Source of the DNA: Lentisphaeria bacterium
GTDB taxonomy: Bacteria; Verrucomicrobiota; Lentisphaeria; Victivallales; Victivallaceae
Assembly: GCA_017457105.1 (NCBI GenBank)
Contig: JAFTIA010000108.1
Span: 1 to 58,503 of the forward strand
Length of the DNA: 58,503 bases
Reading direction: 5' to 3'
Part shown: positions 49,643-58,132 of the stretch, piece after piece
Numbering within the stretch: position 1 is the first letter of the stretch
Layout of the letters: the number at the start of each line of letters is the position of its first letter
The notes under the pieces: model-generated
Told to the model about the DNA's origin: nothing
The model's input: only the letters and a program-made list of their open reading frames with translations
Database searches by the model: none
Program-made: the position numbers and the translations under genes

Positions 49643-50677
49643 TCAATTAAAAATCAGCCATTGCTGATAAAGTTTACTGTTCCGGTCAATTTCTCCGGGG
49701 ATATCGTTCAATGCAAAATAAAGATCGCTCAAAAGCACCGCTGCTGCTGGCATCGAGTACCAGTGCCGAAAAATCAGCGGCAAAGAGCGGCTTTTGATGC
49801 AATATTTGATATAATTTTTCAGCGATACTTCGCCGGATGACCAGCATTTGCTGTAAATTCCGTCTTGCAATTCCTGATGTTTGTTTTCTCCGGCACAACG
49901 CACCATGGCCGATTGAAAAAAATCCCGCACGCCGTTCCAGAACGCCTGCATATCGGGTTTGCATTTCCGGTGCGGAGCGTACTTAAATTCCACAGCTTCG
50001 CGGTAATAAGCCTTCCATGCTTCACACATATTGGATTTCTCAATGCGCTCCAATCGCTCCCCGATCGACCAACAGTATTCGCCGCGGCTGATGAGCATGG
50101 CATCCCCGGCCCCCAGAATGGCTTTGTAGAGATTCCGCAATATAAAATCTCTTTCTGCAGAACCATTGGCGATTTTTTCCCCGGCCAGATACAACCCCAT
50201 GCCCCGATTGAGCAAAAGGCGGCACGCTTCAGAAAACGGCAGTTCTTCCGCCGGGAGTTCCGGGAGATACTTCTCAAGCAGATCCTCTCCGGAAACCGGA
50301 TGATATCCCCGCTTCAATTCCTGCATCATCAGCCGTTTCCTGTTTTTCCTGATATCTTTTATCCCCATAACTCTGCTGAAATCCACATCCACTTTCAGTT
50401 GATGCTCATATTTTTCTCTGATTTCTTTCAGCAGATTTTCAGCATTGGCAGGCTTTTTCCGGGCAAAAACAAAAAAGTCCAGATCGTTATAGAGGAGCCC
50501 ATTTTCCTTATCCTGCCGCACTCCGCCATCCCCACGGCCGTAACTGCCGCCCAAAACAACACAAAGCCCCGTGCCGGAAAGCGTTTCACGCATTTCAGCA
50601 AGAACTTTTTCCATCAGCATTTCGGCATCTGTATCGCCGGAGGCTGTGAATGTTTTATGCCCGTTTCCGGTCAACAT
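49643..50677 (-). CDS. Nucleotidyltransferase-fold protein
   Basis: 344 aa. Pol-beta-type nucleotidyltransferase motif CVVLGGSYGRGDGGVRQ followed by NDLDFFVFAR (G-G/S-x-x-R-G and D-x-D), then a second acidic strand LKVDVDFSRV. The rest is helical without familiar motifs. Start at the ATG 50675-50677, which overlaps the preceding gene by 23 bp; a TTG nine bases upstream is an alternative. No substrate can be inferred; its place beside a beta-helix protein suggests nucleotide-sugar or acceptor modification in the EPS pathway. Confidence 0.72.
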   Translation of the reverse strand: MLTGNGHKTFTASGDTDAEMLMEKVLAEMRETLSGTGLCVVLGGSYGRGDGGVRQDKENGLLYNDLDFFVFARKKPANAENLLKEIREKYEHQLKVDVDFSRVMGIKDIRKNRKRLMMQELKRGYHPVSGEDLLEKYLPELPAEELPFSEACRLLLNRGMGLYLAGEKIANGSAERDFILRNLYKAILGAGDAMLISRGEYCWSIGERLERIEKSNMCEAWKAYYREAVEFKYAPHRKCKPDMQAFWNGVRDFFQSAMVRCAGENKHQELQDGIYSKCWSSGEVSLKNYIKYCIKSRSLPLIFRHWYSMPAAAVLLSDLYFALNDIPGEIDRNSKLYQQWLIFN

Positions 50678-51884
50678 AGGTTGCAAATCCTCTTTTCCCC
50701 AAAGCTCTCAACACCACCTGAAGCACCAGCGTGCAACTGCAGTGATAGTGATAATAATAGTCGTAGATCCGCCGTTGTTCCGGCGTATTCTGCAATCCAT
50801 AAATCTCCCCGTACTGAAAAACATAATGATCATTGGCGGGGTGGCTCTTGACCAGTTCCCGCCGGAAAAACAGCACCCCCCAGTATCCGGGATAGCGATC
50901 CATGGAAAGTTTCCAGCACCAGTGGGATTTTTTGTGCGTAAGATAATACGGCAGAATCAACAGGTACGGGATCAACCCGGCAACTGCCAGCACCAGAGCG
51001 ATCAAGTGTTCCCACAAGCGCAGAATCCATGCAGAACGGTTCTGAATGGGCGAAAACGCATAACTGAAACTGTTGCGTTCCAGTACGCCGCCGGTGTAAG
51101 GATCAATGATCCGCCCCGGAGTGACGATCTTATTTTTGATCTCCAGATTCCCTGCGGTGTAGGTGCGGTCAAAAATGATAGAGTGTTCCACAACGCACCC
51201 CTTGTCCAGCAGAGACCGTTCCCCGACAATAGCGGTATTCAATCTGCTTTTCGTTTCAATAAAAGTATTGTCCCCCAGTACAAGCGGCCCGGTCAATTGG
51301 CAGTCATTCTTCATTACCACATTGGTTCCTGTGTGGATGTTGCCGGTGATGGTGTACCCGGGGAGATTATAAAAATCATCCTCCAAAACCTGAAAATTCA
51401 CATCAAAATAACTTTGCAGAGAATCAATGTGATAAATTTCCAGCGTACTTTTCCAGAGTTTGCCATCCTTAAAGCAGTAGATCCCGTCATCCCCGCCCTC
51501 ATCTTCGCAGGGAACGAAGGAATCGTATAATTCCTGCGCCGTATGGGATTTGGGCATAAGCATACCGTGCAAAATCAGACATTCACTGCCGTACTCTCCG
51601 GCATATACTTCCAGCAAATGCCGGACGGTATCATGGCCGCCGCCCTTGCGGTAGTTCAGTTTCAACTCCCCATGCTGATATTCATAGAGGTGTTCAGCAA
51701 GGTGTTCATTGTAAGTCGGCCCCAGCAGCAGAAGAGATTCCGCATTGCACCGCAGAGCAAGATCGATAAAGTATTCTGCCGCACAGCGTCCGGCGACCGG
51801 CATCATCCCCAAACTGCGGTCCGGGAAATAATCTTTGCACCATTCCTGCGTTTGCGAATAAGGATTGATCAGAAGATGTTTCAT
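50655..51884 (-). CDS. Left-handed beta-helix protein with membrane segment, GlmU-like layout
   Basis: 409 aa. The first about 150 residues lack a clear nucleotidyltransferase signature but have an alpha/beta appearance (LLINPYSQTQEW, LLLLGPTYNEHLAEH, ECLILHGMLMPKS). Residues about 165-275 show hexapeptide-like beta-helix repeats (GNIHTGTNVVMKNDCQLTGP, LGDNTFIETKSRLNTAIVGE, VEHSIIFDRTYTAG). A hydrophobic hairpin around 290-320 (LIALVLAVAGLIPYLLILPY) would anchor it in the membrane, followed by a Tyr/His-rich region. It resembles GlmU/acyltransferase architectures with a membrane tail, and its role in the EPS pathway is undetermined. Confidence 0.72.
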   Translation of the reverse strand: MKHLLINPYSQTQEWCKDYFPDRSLGMMPVAGRCAAEYFIDLALRCNAESLLLLGPTYNEHLAEHLYEYQHGELKLNYRKGGGHDTVRHLLEVYAGEYGSECLILHGMLMPKSHTAQELYDSFVPCEDEGGDDGIYCFKDGKLWKSTLEIYHIDSLQSYFDVNFQVLEDDFYNLPGYTITGNIHTGTNVVMKNDCQLTGPLVLGDNTFIETKSRLNTAIVGERSLLDKGCVVEHSIIFDRTYTAGNLEIKNKIVTPGRIIDPYTGGVLERNSFSYAFSPIQNRSAWILRLWEHLIALVLAVAGLIPYLLILPYYLTHKKSHWCWKLSMDRYPGYWGVLFFRRELVKSHPANDHYVFQYGEIYGLQNTPEQRRIYDYYYHYHCSCTLVLQVVLRALGKRGFATYVDRKRA

Positions 51885-51885
51885 C

Positions 51886-52599
51886 TTACCATGCTCCTTT
51901 CCCGGTCAGGATCGCAGGGATCGTTTTCAAGAGGATCAGAAAATCTTTCCAGACACTTTTGCTGGCAATGTACTCTTTATCCAGTGCGATCTGTCTGGAA
52001 AACGGCAGTTCACTGCGCCCGGAAACCTGCCACAAACAGGTGAGGCCCGGCGTGATATTCAGCCGTTTGCGTTCTTCCAGCGTGTAAGTCCGCACTTCCT
52101 GCGGCAGCGGCGGCCGGGGACCCACCAGACTCATATCGCCTAAAATAACATTGAATAACTGCGGCAGTTCGTCAATGCTGAATTTGCGGATAAAACGCCC
52201 GATGGGGGTGATCCGGGGATCGTGTTTCATCTTGAAAATCACGCCGTCACCGGATTCATTGAGTTTCAGCAGTTCCGCTTTGCGGGCTTCGGCATCGATA
52301 TACATACTGCGGAATTTGTAAAATTTGAAATGTCTGCCGAATTTCCCGACCCGCACCTGACTGAAAATAATAGGTCCGGGACTGGTGATTTTGATCAGAA
52401 GTGCCGTGACCAGAAATACAGGACTGCCAATAAGCAGGGCTAATATGGACAAAATCAAATCCATCATCCGCTTGAAACATACAGAACTGCCGATCGTCAG
52501 ATTCCATATCACCATTCGCAGCTGGATATTATGGTGCCGGAACATGCCGGGGCGTTTCAGTTCCTCCCGGAGCGCGAGAATTTCATTATAGCGGTTCAT
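51886..52599 (-). CDS. Undecaprenyl-phosphate sugar phosphotransferase (priming transferase)
   Basis: 237 aa, Bac_transf family catalytic core as in WcaJ/WbaP C-termini, with one N-terminal membrane segment (MMDLILSILALLIGSPVFLV). Conserved stretches: KITSPGPIIFSQVRVGKFGR, FKFYKFRSMYIDAE, DPRITPIGRFIRKFSIDELP (catalytic D-E), ILGDMSLVGPRPPLP, and LTCLWQVSGRSELPF. It places the first sugar-phosphate onto undecaprenyl phosphate, starting repeat-unit synthesis. Short form without the N-terminal four-helix region. Confidence 0.93.
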   Translation of the reverse strand: MNRYNEILALREELKRPGMFRHHNIQLRMVIWNLTIGSSVCFKRMMDLILSILALLIGSPVFLVTALLIKITSPGPIIFSQVRVGKFGRHFKFYKFRSMYIDAEARKAELLKLNESGDGVIFKMKHDPRITPIGRFIRKFSIDELPQLFNVILGDMSLVGPRPPLPQEVRTYTLEERKRLNITPGLTCLWQVSGRSELPFSRQIALDKEYIASKSVWKDFLILLKTIPAILTGKGAW

Positions 52600-52604
52600 G
52601 TTTT

Positions 52605-53654
52605 TTATTCACTCCTCAACGACTGCACAAAATTTTTCAGCTCATTACGGCTGGCTTCCACATCGCCAGTGATGGGCAAAGATATCTGATAAGTGTGATA
52701 ATTTCCCGCCGGATCAAAGTGCCTGCGGAATCCGAGGAATCCGGGGGTGGAAAGTTTTTCACTGCTGTACCAGACCCAGACAAGGATCCGGCTGGAACCT
52801 TTTTGAGCTTCGATCTCTGTTACCGCAAAACGATCGGATAAATGCAATATGTTTTCCGAATGGATTGTCCACATACTTGTACGCAAACAATGGCTCGCCG
52901 GGTGGATTTCGTGAATATTTTTTCCGCATTTCACGGCCAGAACCGATATGTCTGCATTGTTTTTTGTATAGCGATACTGCCGGACTGTACTGGTTGCAAA
53001 AAAGCGTTTTGTATTTTCATCGGGCACCAGACTGCGCCCCCAAAATTCTCCGCAGTGAGCCGGAAATTCCGGTAAAAAACGTTCTCCTTCAAAATGTATT
53101 TCTCCGCTATGCAGTAAAAACAGCCCGGTCAACAGTGCGGCAACGGAAAAAAAGAGCGGTCCGCGCCGGATTACATGTCCGGTACGTTTTGCAACCCCTA
53201 TCCAGCCGAAACACCCTGCTGCCAGCAGAAATTTCACCGTCCACGCCAGATAGACCGGACACATCAGCAAAAGTGAAAGCTGATAGCTGGAACTCGGTGT
53301 CCCCAGCAGCAGCAGCAATGCCGCAGGCAGGATCCTGTACGCAAGCTGCCAGGAGCCGACAAGCCACACGGTCGAAAATATCACCCCCACGCCGGAGGCA
53401 ACGGCAAGAGCGTTGATATGGTGCAGAGACGGCCGCAATGCCAGAGTCAGCGCCGGAACAAGCATAAGTAACGCATAAAAATCGAATTTGCCGAATTTTT
53501 GCTTATAACACGCCCAACCCGCCGCAGGCACGCTTGCCAGATAAAAAATCCAATCCCAATGATCCAGCCGGGACCCCGTCCACGCCTGCCAGAGATAAGA
53601 CGACTGAATCAGCAATGGCAAGAAAGATACCGCAATAAGAACTGTTTTCATCAT
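52605..53654 (-). CDS. Exosortase-associated EpsI-like protein with membrane N-terminus
   Basis: 349 aa. The N-terminal about 175 residues contain five to six hydrophobic helices (TVLIAVSFLPLLIQSSYLW ... AAGCFGWIGVA). The C-terminal half (from FEGERFLPEFPAHCGEFWG) resembles the EpsI/DUF3485 domain that accompanies exosortases, including the Cys-His signature EIHPASHCLRTSMW (family pattern H-x-P-x-x-C-x...W). It overlaps the exosortase stop by 4 bp. Stand-alone EpsI proteins are about 200-240 aa with one helix, so the long membrane part is unusual. Location: inner membrane, domain facing the periplasm. Confidence 0.78.
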   Translation of the reverse strand: MMKTVLIAVSFLPLLIQSSYLWQAWTGSRLDHWDWIFYLASVPAAGWACYKQKFGKFDFYALLMLVPALTLALRPSLHHINALAVASGVGVIFSTVWLVGSWQLAYRILPAALLLLLGTPSSSYQLSLLLMCPVYLAWTVKFLLAAGCFGWIGVAKRTGHVIRRGPLFFSVAALLTGLFLLHSGEIHFEGERFLPEFPAHCGEFWGRSLVPDENTKRFFATSTVRQYRYTKNNADISVLAVKCGKNIHEIHPASHCLRTSMWTIHSENILHLSDRFAVTEIEAQKGSSRILVWVWYSSEKLSTPGFLGFRRHFDPAGNYHTYQISLPITGDVEASRNELKNFVQSLRSE

Positions 53655-54523
53655 TGCCGTTCCTCCTCTGTTTTGCCGTCAGATTCAGTAAAAATCTTTC
53701 CAATGGCAATGAAAATCAGAAAGGCCAGAACGATCTGCACATATCCAAGCGCAATATGCCAATTCCCCTGAAGCACGACCTCTCCCAGTTGCTGATACAA
53801 CAAAACGGTCAGCACGATCCGCAAACTGTTCCCGAGAATGATTGCAGGAATGATGAACGCAAAGTGTAACATCTTCCATAACAATTTCTTATGGAGCATC
53901 TGCACTGCGATGATGGCAATCAGCAGAAACGCATCCAGCTGGTTGATCCCGCTGCAGGCGTCCGTAATGGCAATGTTGACACCGGGCAAATGAAGAGAAG
54001 TCCCTGAATAAATCACACTCATCCCAAATACTTTTAATATTCCTGCACTCAATACCGTTGCACTCAGCCGCAAGGGGAAACTCAATAACAGCATAAATTC
54101 TTCATGATAAGGCATAAAAACACAGCACCACAATGCCGGGACTGCACTGTTGAATGCCATGAGCCTTCCGCTGAAATACAGAACCAAAGCACAAAGCAAA
54201 AGGGTAAATGCAAACGCCGTACTCAAGCTTCCCGGAAACTCATGCGTTGGAAGTCCGGCAAGAATATTGGCCAGAACAAGCATCCCCCACGCAGTACATT
54301 TTTCCGGAAATCCGGAGAGAGGGCTGGGCGTTGACGAAAAACTTTTCAACATCAGTGTGATCAATATGCCCGCCATTGCCAAATCAACCAATGCCGCATC
54401 CCACATGCCGGAAGTGAACATGGGCACCGCCGCCGAAAAAGCAACAATCCCCAGAAGCGTTCCGTACAACGCTCCCAGGGGATGTTTTTTCAACAGGCTG
54501 TAATCGATTTTTTTCATACTCAT
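53651..54523 (-). CDS. Exosortase (transpeptidase-like sorting enzyme)
   Basis: 290 aa integral membrane protein with about eight helices. Catalytic triad residues of the exosortase/archaeosortase family are visible: Cys190 in ITDACSGINQLDAF, Arg235 in LGNSLRIVLTVLL and His256 in GNWHIALGY. Family enzymes cleave C-terminal sorting signals of exported proteins and are thought to transfer them to an acceptor at the membrane. ATG at 54521-54523 overlaps the TPR stop (ATGA); a second ATG two codons in is possible. The two putative substrates are the first genes of the same operon. Confidence 0.9.
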   Translation of the reverse strand: MSMKKIDYSLLKKHPLGALYGTLLGIVAFSAAVPMFTSGMWDAALVDLAMAGILITLMLKSFSSTPSPLSGFPEKCTAWGMLVLANILAGLPTHEFPGSLSTAFAFTLLLCALVLYFSGRLMAFNSAVPALWCCVFMPYHEEFMLLLSFPLRLSATVLSAGILKVFGMSVIYSGTSLHLPGVNIAITDACSGINQLDAFLLIAIIAVQMLHKKLLWKMLHFAFIIPAIILGNSLRIVLTVLLYQQLGEVVLQGNWHIALGYVQIVLAFLIFIAIGKIFTESDGKTEEERQ

Positions 54524-56694
54524 TGCGGCATCTTATCCAGTTTTTTCAGATATTCCAGCGCGATCTTATTTTTGGGCGCAACGACCAGAAGCTGACGGCA
54601 CTGTTCCCGTATTTTTTCCCGTTGGGTACTGATATTGCACATTTTGATGCGTTGGATCATTCCGGCGACCCACAATGGTTTCATTTTAGTCCGGAGCGCA
54701 CCTGCTCCGGAAAGTTTTACAATATCCGGAATGAGAGATGATTCCCCTTTTTTATGCAGTTTATCTGCATAACAAAGCTGGGCTTCCGGCATTTGCGGTG
54801 CAAGGGTATAAGCCCGGTTTGCCAAAATCAAAGCCTGTTCCAGATTGCTTTCTTCCGCAAACAACTCCGCCATGTTCAACAAAACCACGACCTGATACGG
54901 CGATTTTTCCGGAAACAATGCATACTTTTTAAGGGCGGCTTGATTTTTGCCGTTTTCGGCAAGGGTCTTTGCCGCAAAAAAGAGTAAATCCGTATTTTCG
55001 TGAGCGTCGGCATTCGCCAGCAGTCGGCATGCCGCCTCTTTATCGCCCTTTTTCAAGCAGAGTTGAGCCTGACAGAACGGGGCATATACCGGATCCTTAC
55101 TCAAAAACAGTAAATCTTTTTCCCGCAATGCTGCACTGGCAAAGTGCCAGTATTCCGGAATAATTTCCGGAGAGAAATGTTTCATAAAAAGTGCTGACGC
55201 CTGTTCATGATCCTTGTTTTTCAACGCCAGTACGATCTCATAACGCAGCATATCTGTCTTTTTGCCCGGAAACGCCTTTTTGTACGCTGTAATAAGTTTG
55301 CCAGCCTCGGACAAATCTTTATTCAAATAATATTCCACCGCAATTTTGATGATTCCCGGGTCATTGCCGAATCTTTTTTGAGCATCTTTCAACAACGCCA
55401 CATCCAGCGAACGGCTTTTTTTCTGGACAAGCAAAATGAATTTTGCGGCAAAAGCCTCCGGCTTCCGCTTGTAGAGCGTTTGAGCCAATGCCAAAAGCTG
55501 TTCAAGATCATTTGCCGGAGCCGCAAGGGAACGCTTCAAGAGATCGGAAACCATCCTGTCGGCACGGCTTTGCAGATCCAGATAATTCCGGTGTGCCAGC
55601 AGTGCAGTGTAACTGTTCAGGACTGCCGCCGGATCATTGGCGGAAACATCCGCACAGAAAAACATAAACGCCGCCAGCGGAGTATTGATATTTTTCCGCA
55701 AAGGCATGACAAGTTCCTTCAAAGATGCCATATCGTCCTTTGCCAAAGCCGTCAGGGCATCAAAATAATAACTGCACAACATGCCGCCCGTCCCGGAGTC
55801 TGCCTGATACGCCTTTTGAAGTCCGGCAATTTTTTCTGTTTTCTTGAGTAAACAATAAATTTCCGCTGTCTGTATGGCGATCGCCTGATCGTGATAGGTC
55901 TTCAAATATTTTTCAAAAATTTTCAATGCCTGACCGAATGTGCGGAAATTGGCATAAAAACGCCCCAATGCCGGAGCAAAGGCAAATTCATTCAAGTGAT
56001 ACGCCGCCAGCAAAGATTTCTCCGCAAGGTCGATTTTCCCGGCTTGCAAATACAGTTCCGCTTGAGCCGCAAGAATTTCCTGCTGTAAAAAAGCATCATC
56101 ATTTTGGAAATGAAGCGAAAGAGCGGTAAGTTTTTCCTGAATCGTCAGGCGGTTGTATTTAAAAAGGAGCAGAGCCAGTTCGCCGATCTTGTTATCATTG
56201 CTGCGCCGGTCAAACTGCGCCGGATATTTTTTGAAATTGTTATTGCGTCCGGCGGCGTAAAGCAGGATTTGTTTTGATTTGTCAGAAAGTTCCGCCTGAT
56301 GCGAAAGAAAGTTTTCCAGCCGCTCAAATTCTCTGGCAAAAAGCAGACTTTTGATATATTCAGTTTTGTTCGCAGCACTCAACGGATTGAGTTTGTGCGC
56401 CATGTAACTGTAATAGACCTGCTCGGGATAGATCCTGCGTTTCCCGGCAATGGCAGAAAGCATCTTGTAAGCGGCTTCATGGTCATCGTCATTGCGGATG
56501 ATCTGCAAAAGTTGCGCTTCAGCAATATCCAGCGATTTATCATCACCCCGCAGAAAATGGCTTTGCGCCTGTTTGAAAAGCGCGACATTCTGGTAATTGG
56601 AAAAAAGCAAAAAAGCCGTCATGCCGATACATGCAAACAAAATCAGCAATGCCGCAGCAATGAGGATAATGCGCTTTTTTCCGGAATTTTTCAT
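54520..56694 (-). CDS. Membrane-anchored TPR-repeat protein of the exosortase system
   Basis: 724 aa. An uncleaved N-terminal anchor (KRIILIAAALLILFACIGMTAFLL) is followed by helix-turn-helix repeats over the whole length (for example LDIAEAQLLQIIRNDDDHEAAYKML, AGKIDLAEKSLLAAYHLNEFAFAPALG, SNLEQALILANRAYTLAPQ). This matches the large TPR proteins found in PEP-CTERM/exosortase loci (PrsT-like), presumably a periplasmic assembly platform. It lies between the sorted proteins and the exosortase. Confidence 0.82.
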   Translation of the reverse strand: MKNSGKKRIILIAAALLILFACIGMTAFLLFSNYQNVALFKQAQSHFLRGDDKSLDIAEAQLLQIIRNDDDHEAAYKMLSAIAGKRRIYPEQVYYSYMAHKLNPLSAANKTEYIKSLLFAREFERLENFLSHQAELSDKSKQILLYAAGRNNNFKKYPAQFDRRSNDNKIGELALLLFKYNRLTIQEKLTALSLHFQNDDAFLQQEILAAQAELYLQAGKIDLAEKSLLAAYHLNEFAFAPALGRFYANFRTFGQALKIFEKYLKTYHDQAIAIQTAEIYCLLKKTEKIAGLQKAYQADSGTGGMLCSYYFDALTALAKDDMASLKELVMPLRKNINTPLAAFMFFCADVSANDPAAVLNSYTALLAHRNYLDLQSRADRMVSDLLKRSLAAPANDLEQLLALAQTLYKRKPEAFAAKFILLVQKKSRSLDVALLKDAQKRFGNDPGIIKIAVEYYLNKDLSEAGKLITAYKKAFPGKKTDMLRYEIVLALKNKDHEQASALFMKHFSPEIIPEYWHFASAALREKDLLFLSKDPVYAPFCQAQLCLKKGDKEAACRLLANADAHENTDLLFFAAKTLAENGKNQAALKKYALFPEKSPYQVVVLLNMAELFAEESNLEQALILANRAYTLAPQMPEAQLCYADKLHKKGESSLIPDIVKLSGAGALRTKMKPLWVAGMIQRIKMCNISTQREKIREQCRQLLVVAPKNKIALEYLKKLDKMPQ

Positions 56695-56723
56695 ATCGCC
56701 TTACCATTCGCACCTGTTGGAAT

Positions 56724-57410
56724 TTATTTTGCCGCGTAAAGTTTTTTGCGTTTTTTCAGGTAAAGCACCGTACCGCCGCCCACGATCAAAGTGGCAATGA
56801 TCCCCGGCAGAGGCTGTCCGGATGTGGGAGCATTGGTGGAAATAGCGAACTGAAACCCTGCCGGATTGATGGCATTCTGGGATTTTTTGCCGTAATCAAC
56901 ACCAAAATCGCCCCAGTTGAAAATGATGCTGTCGCCGGATTTGCTCAACATCCAGATATCATTGTCCTGCGTGGTCGGGCTGTACATGGTAAACGTTTCC
57001 TTTTTCCCGGAAGCGGAGGTGGTTTCCACCCACAGAACGATTTTATCTCCGGCAGAAAATTCCCCCAACGCACCGGTTTTCATATCTCCATAGTGGAGTT
57101 CGGGCAGGGCCGCGGTCTGACTGCCGCCCGGTCGTCCGGGACGGTTATTCCCCGGTCGTCCGCCCCGATTACTGCCCCGGTAACTTGCCACATCATTATA
57201 GTTGTACCAGCCGATATTGCTGATCACCGAGTCCCCGATCGCCACACTGGATCCATCGTTTTTCTTGACATCCACATAAACTGTCTGCTTGGAATCCACC
57301 GAAAACCATGCTTCGCCGGTCCCGGTCTGCAAACTGTACTGCAAAGCGGCAAAGGCAGGAATGGTCGCGACTGTTAAAGCAGCTGCGCAGAAAAAGGAAA
57401 ATTTATTCAT
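56724..57410 (-). CDS. Secreted protein with SGQPLPG C-terminal sorting tail (paralogue B)
   Basis: 228 aa. Signal peptide MNKFSFFCAAALTVATIPAFA, then a beta-rich body with IGWYNYND, FSAGDKIVLWVE and DNDIWMLSKSGDSIIF, interrupted by a Gly/Pro/Arg-rich linker (about residues 80-103, GGRPGNNRPGRPGG). The C-terminus is tripartite like PEP-CTERM proteins: APTSGQPLPGIIA, a hydrophobic helix (TLIVGGGTVLYL) and a basic end (KKRKKLYAAK). It shares motifs and the tail with the gene just upstream, three bases away. Probably an exosortase substrate displayed at the surface. Function unknown. Confidence 0.85.
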   Translation of the reverse strand: MNKFSFFCAAALTVATIPAFAALQYSLQTGTGEAWFSVDSKQTVYVDVKKNDGSSVAIGDSVISNIGWYNYNDVASYRGSNRGGRPGNNRPGRPGGSQTAALPELHYGDMKTGALGEFSAGDKIVLWVETTSASGKKETFTMYSPTTQDNDIWMLSKSGDSIIFNWGDFGVDYGKKSQNAINPAGFQFAISTNAPTSGQPLPGIIATLIVGGGTVLYLKKRKKLYAAK

Positions 57411-57413
57411 TTA

Positions 57414-58004
57414 TCAGCGTCCTTTCTTTTTGTTGTAAATTTTTCTGATGCCATAAGCGGCGCCGCCGATCGCCAGCACCGCAATAATTCCGGGCAGGGG
57501 CTGTCCGGAAGGCGCATTATTGCCATTGGAATTTTGAGAGTTGACCTTGAATGTGTAATACTCCTGAGTCCCGTTGGAGCCGAAATTACCGCCGGCTACG
57601 CTGATGCCGCCGTTGATCTCCCGGGATTTCCCCCAGATCACATTTTCGGCCACATTTTTTTCCGGCTTGGTGGAAACATAAACATCTCCAACATTATCTT
57701 TCACCCAGAAGCCGATACGGTCTTTTTCAGTAAAAGAGGCACTCGCTCCGTTGTTGAAAGAGCCGCTGTCGCCGGTATCCAGATTGTACCAGCCATAATC
57801 AGCAAACCCCTGACCGCGGTCAATGTAGTTATCCTGTCCGTTATCCTTATCTTTGCGGCTTTCAAGAACCAAATCAAATGCCACGGTGGTATCTCCGTCA
57901 AAAGTGAGCCACCCCTGATTGCCTTTGACATTATATTGATAGGCGGCCATCACCGGATGAGCCGCAATTCCCAGCAAGAAAAAAGCCAAAATAGTTTTTT
58001 TCAT
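57414..58004 (-). CDS. Secreted protein with SGQPLPG C-terminal sorting tail (paralogue A)
   Basis: 196 aa. The ATG at 58002-58004 follows AAAGGGG and opens a signal peptide (MKKTILAFFLLGIAAHPVMA). The beta-rich body shares with its neighbour the opening AxxQYxxxxxxG, DYGWYNLDTGDSGSF, and FTEKDRIGFWVKD. The tail APSGQPLPGIIA-VLAIGGAAYGI-RKIYNKKKGR is nearly identical in layout to that of paralogue B. First gene of the 21-gene operon. Expected to be exported, then cut near the PLPG motif by the exosortase; this last point is inferred. No known functional family. Confidence 0.87.
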   Translation of the reverse strand: MKKTILAFFLLGIAAHPVMAAYQYNVKGNQGWLTFDGDTTVAFDLVLESRKDKDNGQDNYIDRGQGFADYGWYNLDTGDSGSFNNGASASFTEKDRIGFWVKDNVGDVYVSTKPEKNVAENVIWGKSREINGGISVAGGNFGSNGTQEYYTFKVNSQNSNGNNAPSGQPLPGIIAVLAIGGAAYGIRKIYNKKKGR

Positions 58005-58098
58005 ACATACCCCTTTGCATTTATTCGTTTTTTTGGGCAATGAAGATGAGCCCGTCATGCTGCAGCTTTTAGGTACAAACAACCTGCAAGCAATAACG
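58005..58098 (-). other. About 95-nt leader RNA of the exopolysaccharide/exosortase operon
   Basis: Between the -10 at 58105-58110 and the ATG at 58004. On the minus strand it holds TGCAGGT...ACC...CTGCA, which can pair as a stem with an internal loop (about 58050-58085). It also holds GGGC...GCCC (about 58032-58051) followed by an A-run. This is enough for a small structured leader but I do not recognise a known riboswitch. Confidence 0.35.
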
Positions 58099-58104
58099 CA
58101 AGAC

Positions 58105-58132
58105 AATATATCACTAAAACCATAAATTTCAA
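58105..58132 (-). promoter_or_regulatory. Main promoter of the exopolysaccharide/exosortase operon
   Basis: Minus strand TTGAAA (58127-58132), 16 bp, TATATT (58105-58110) preceded by TGA (extended -10). It is the only convincing promoter I found for the 21-gene operon ending at 33206. Confidence 0.65.
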
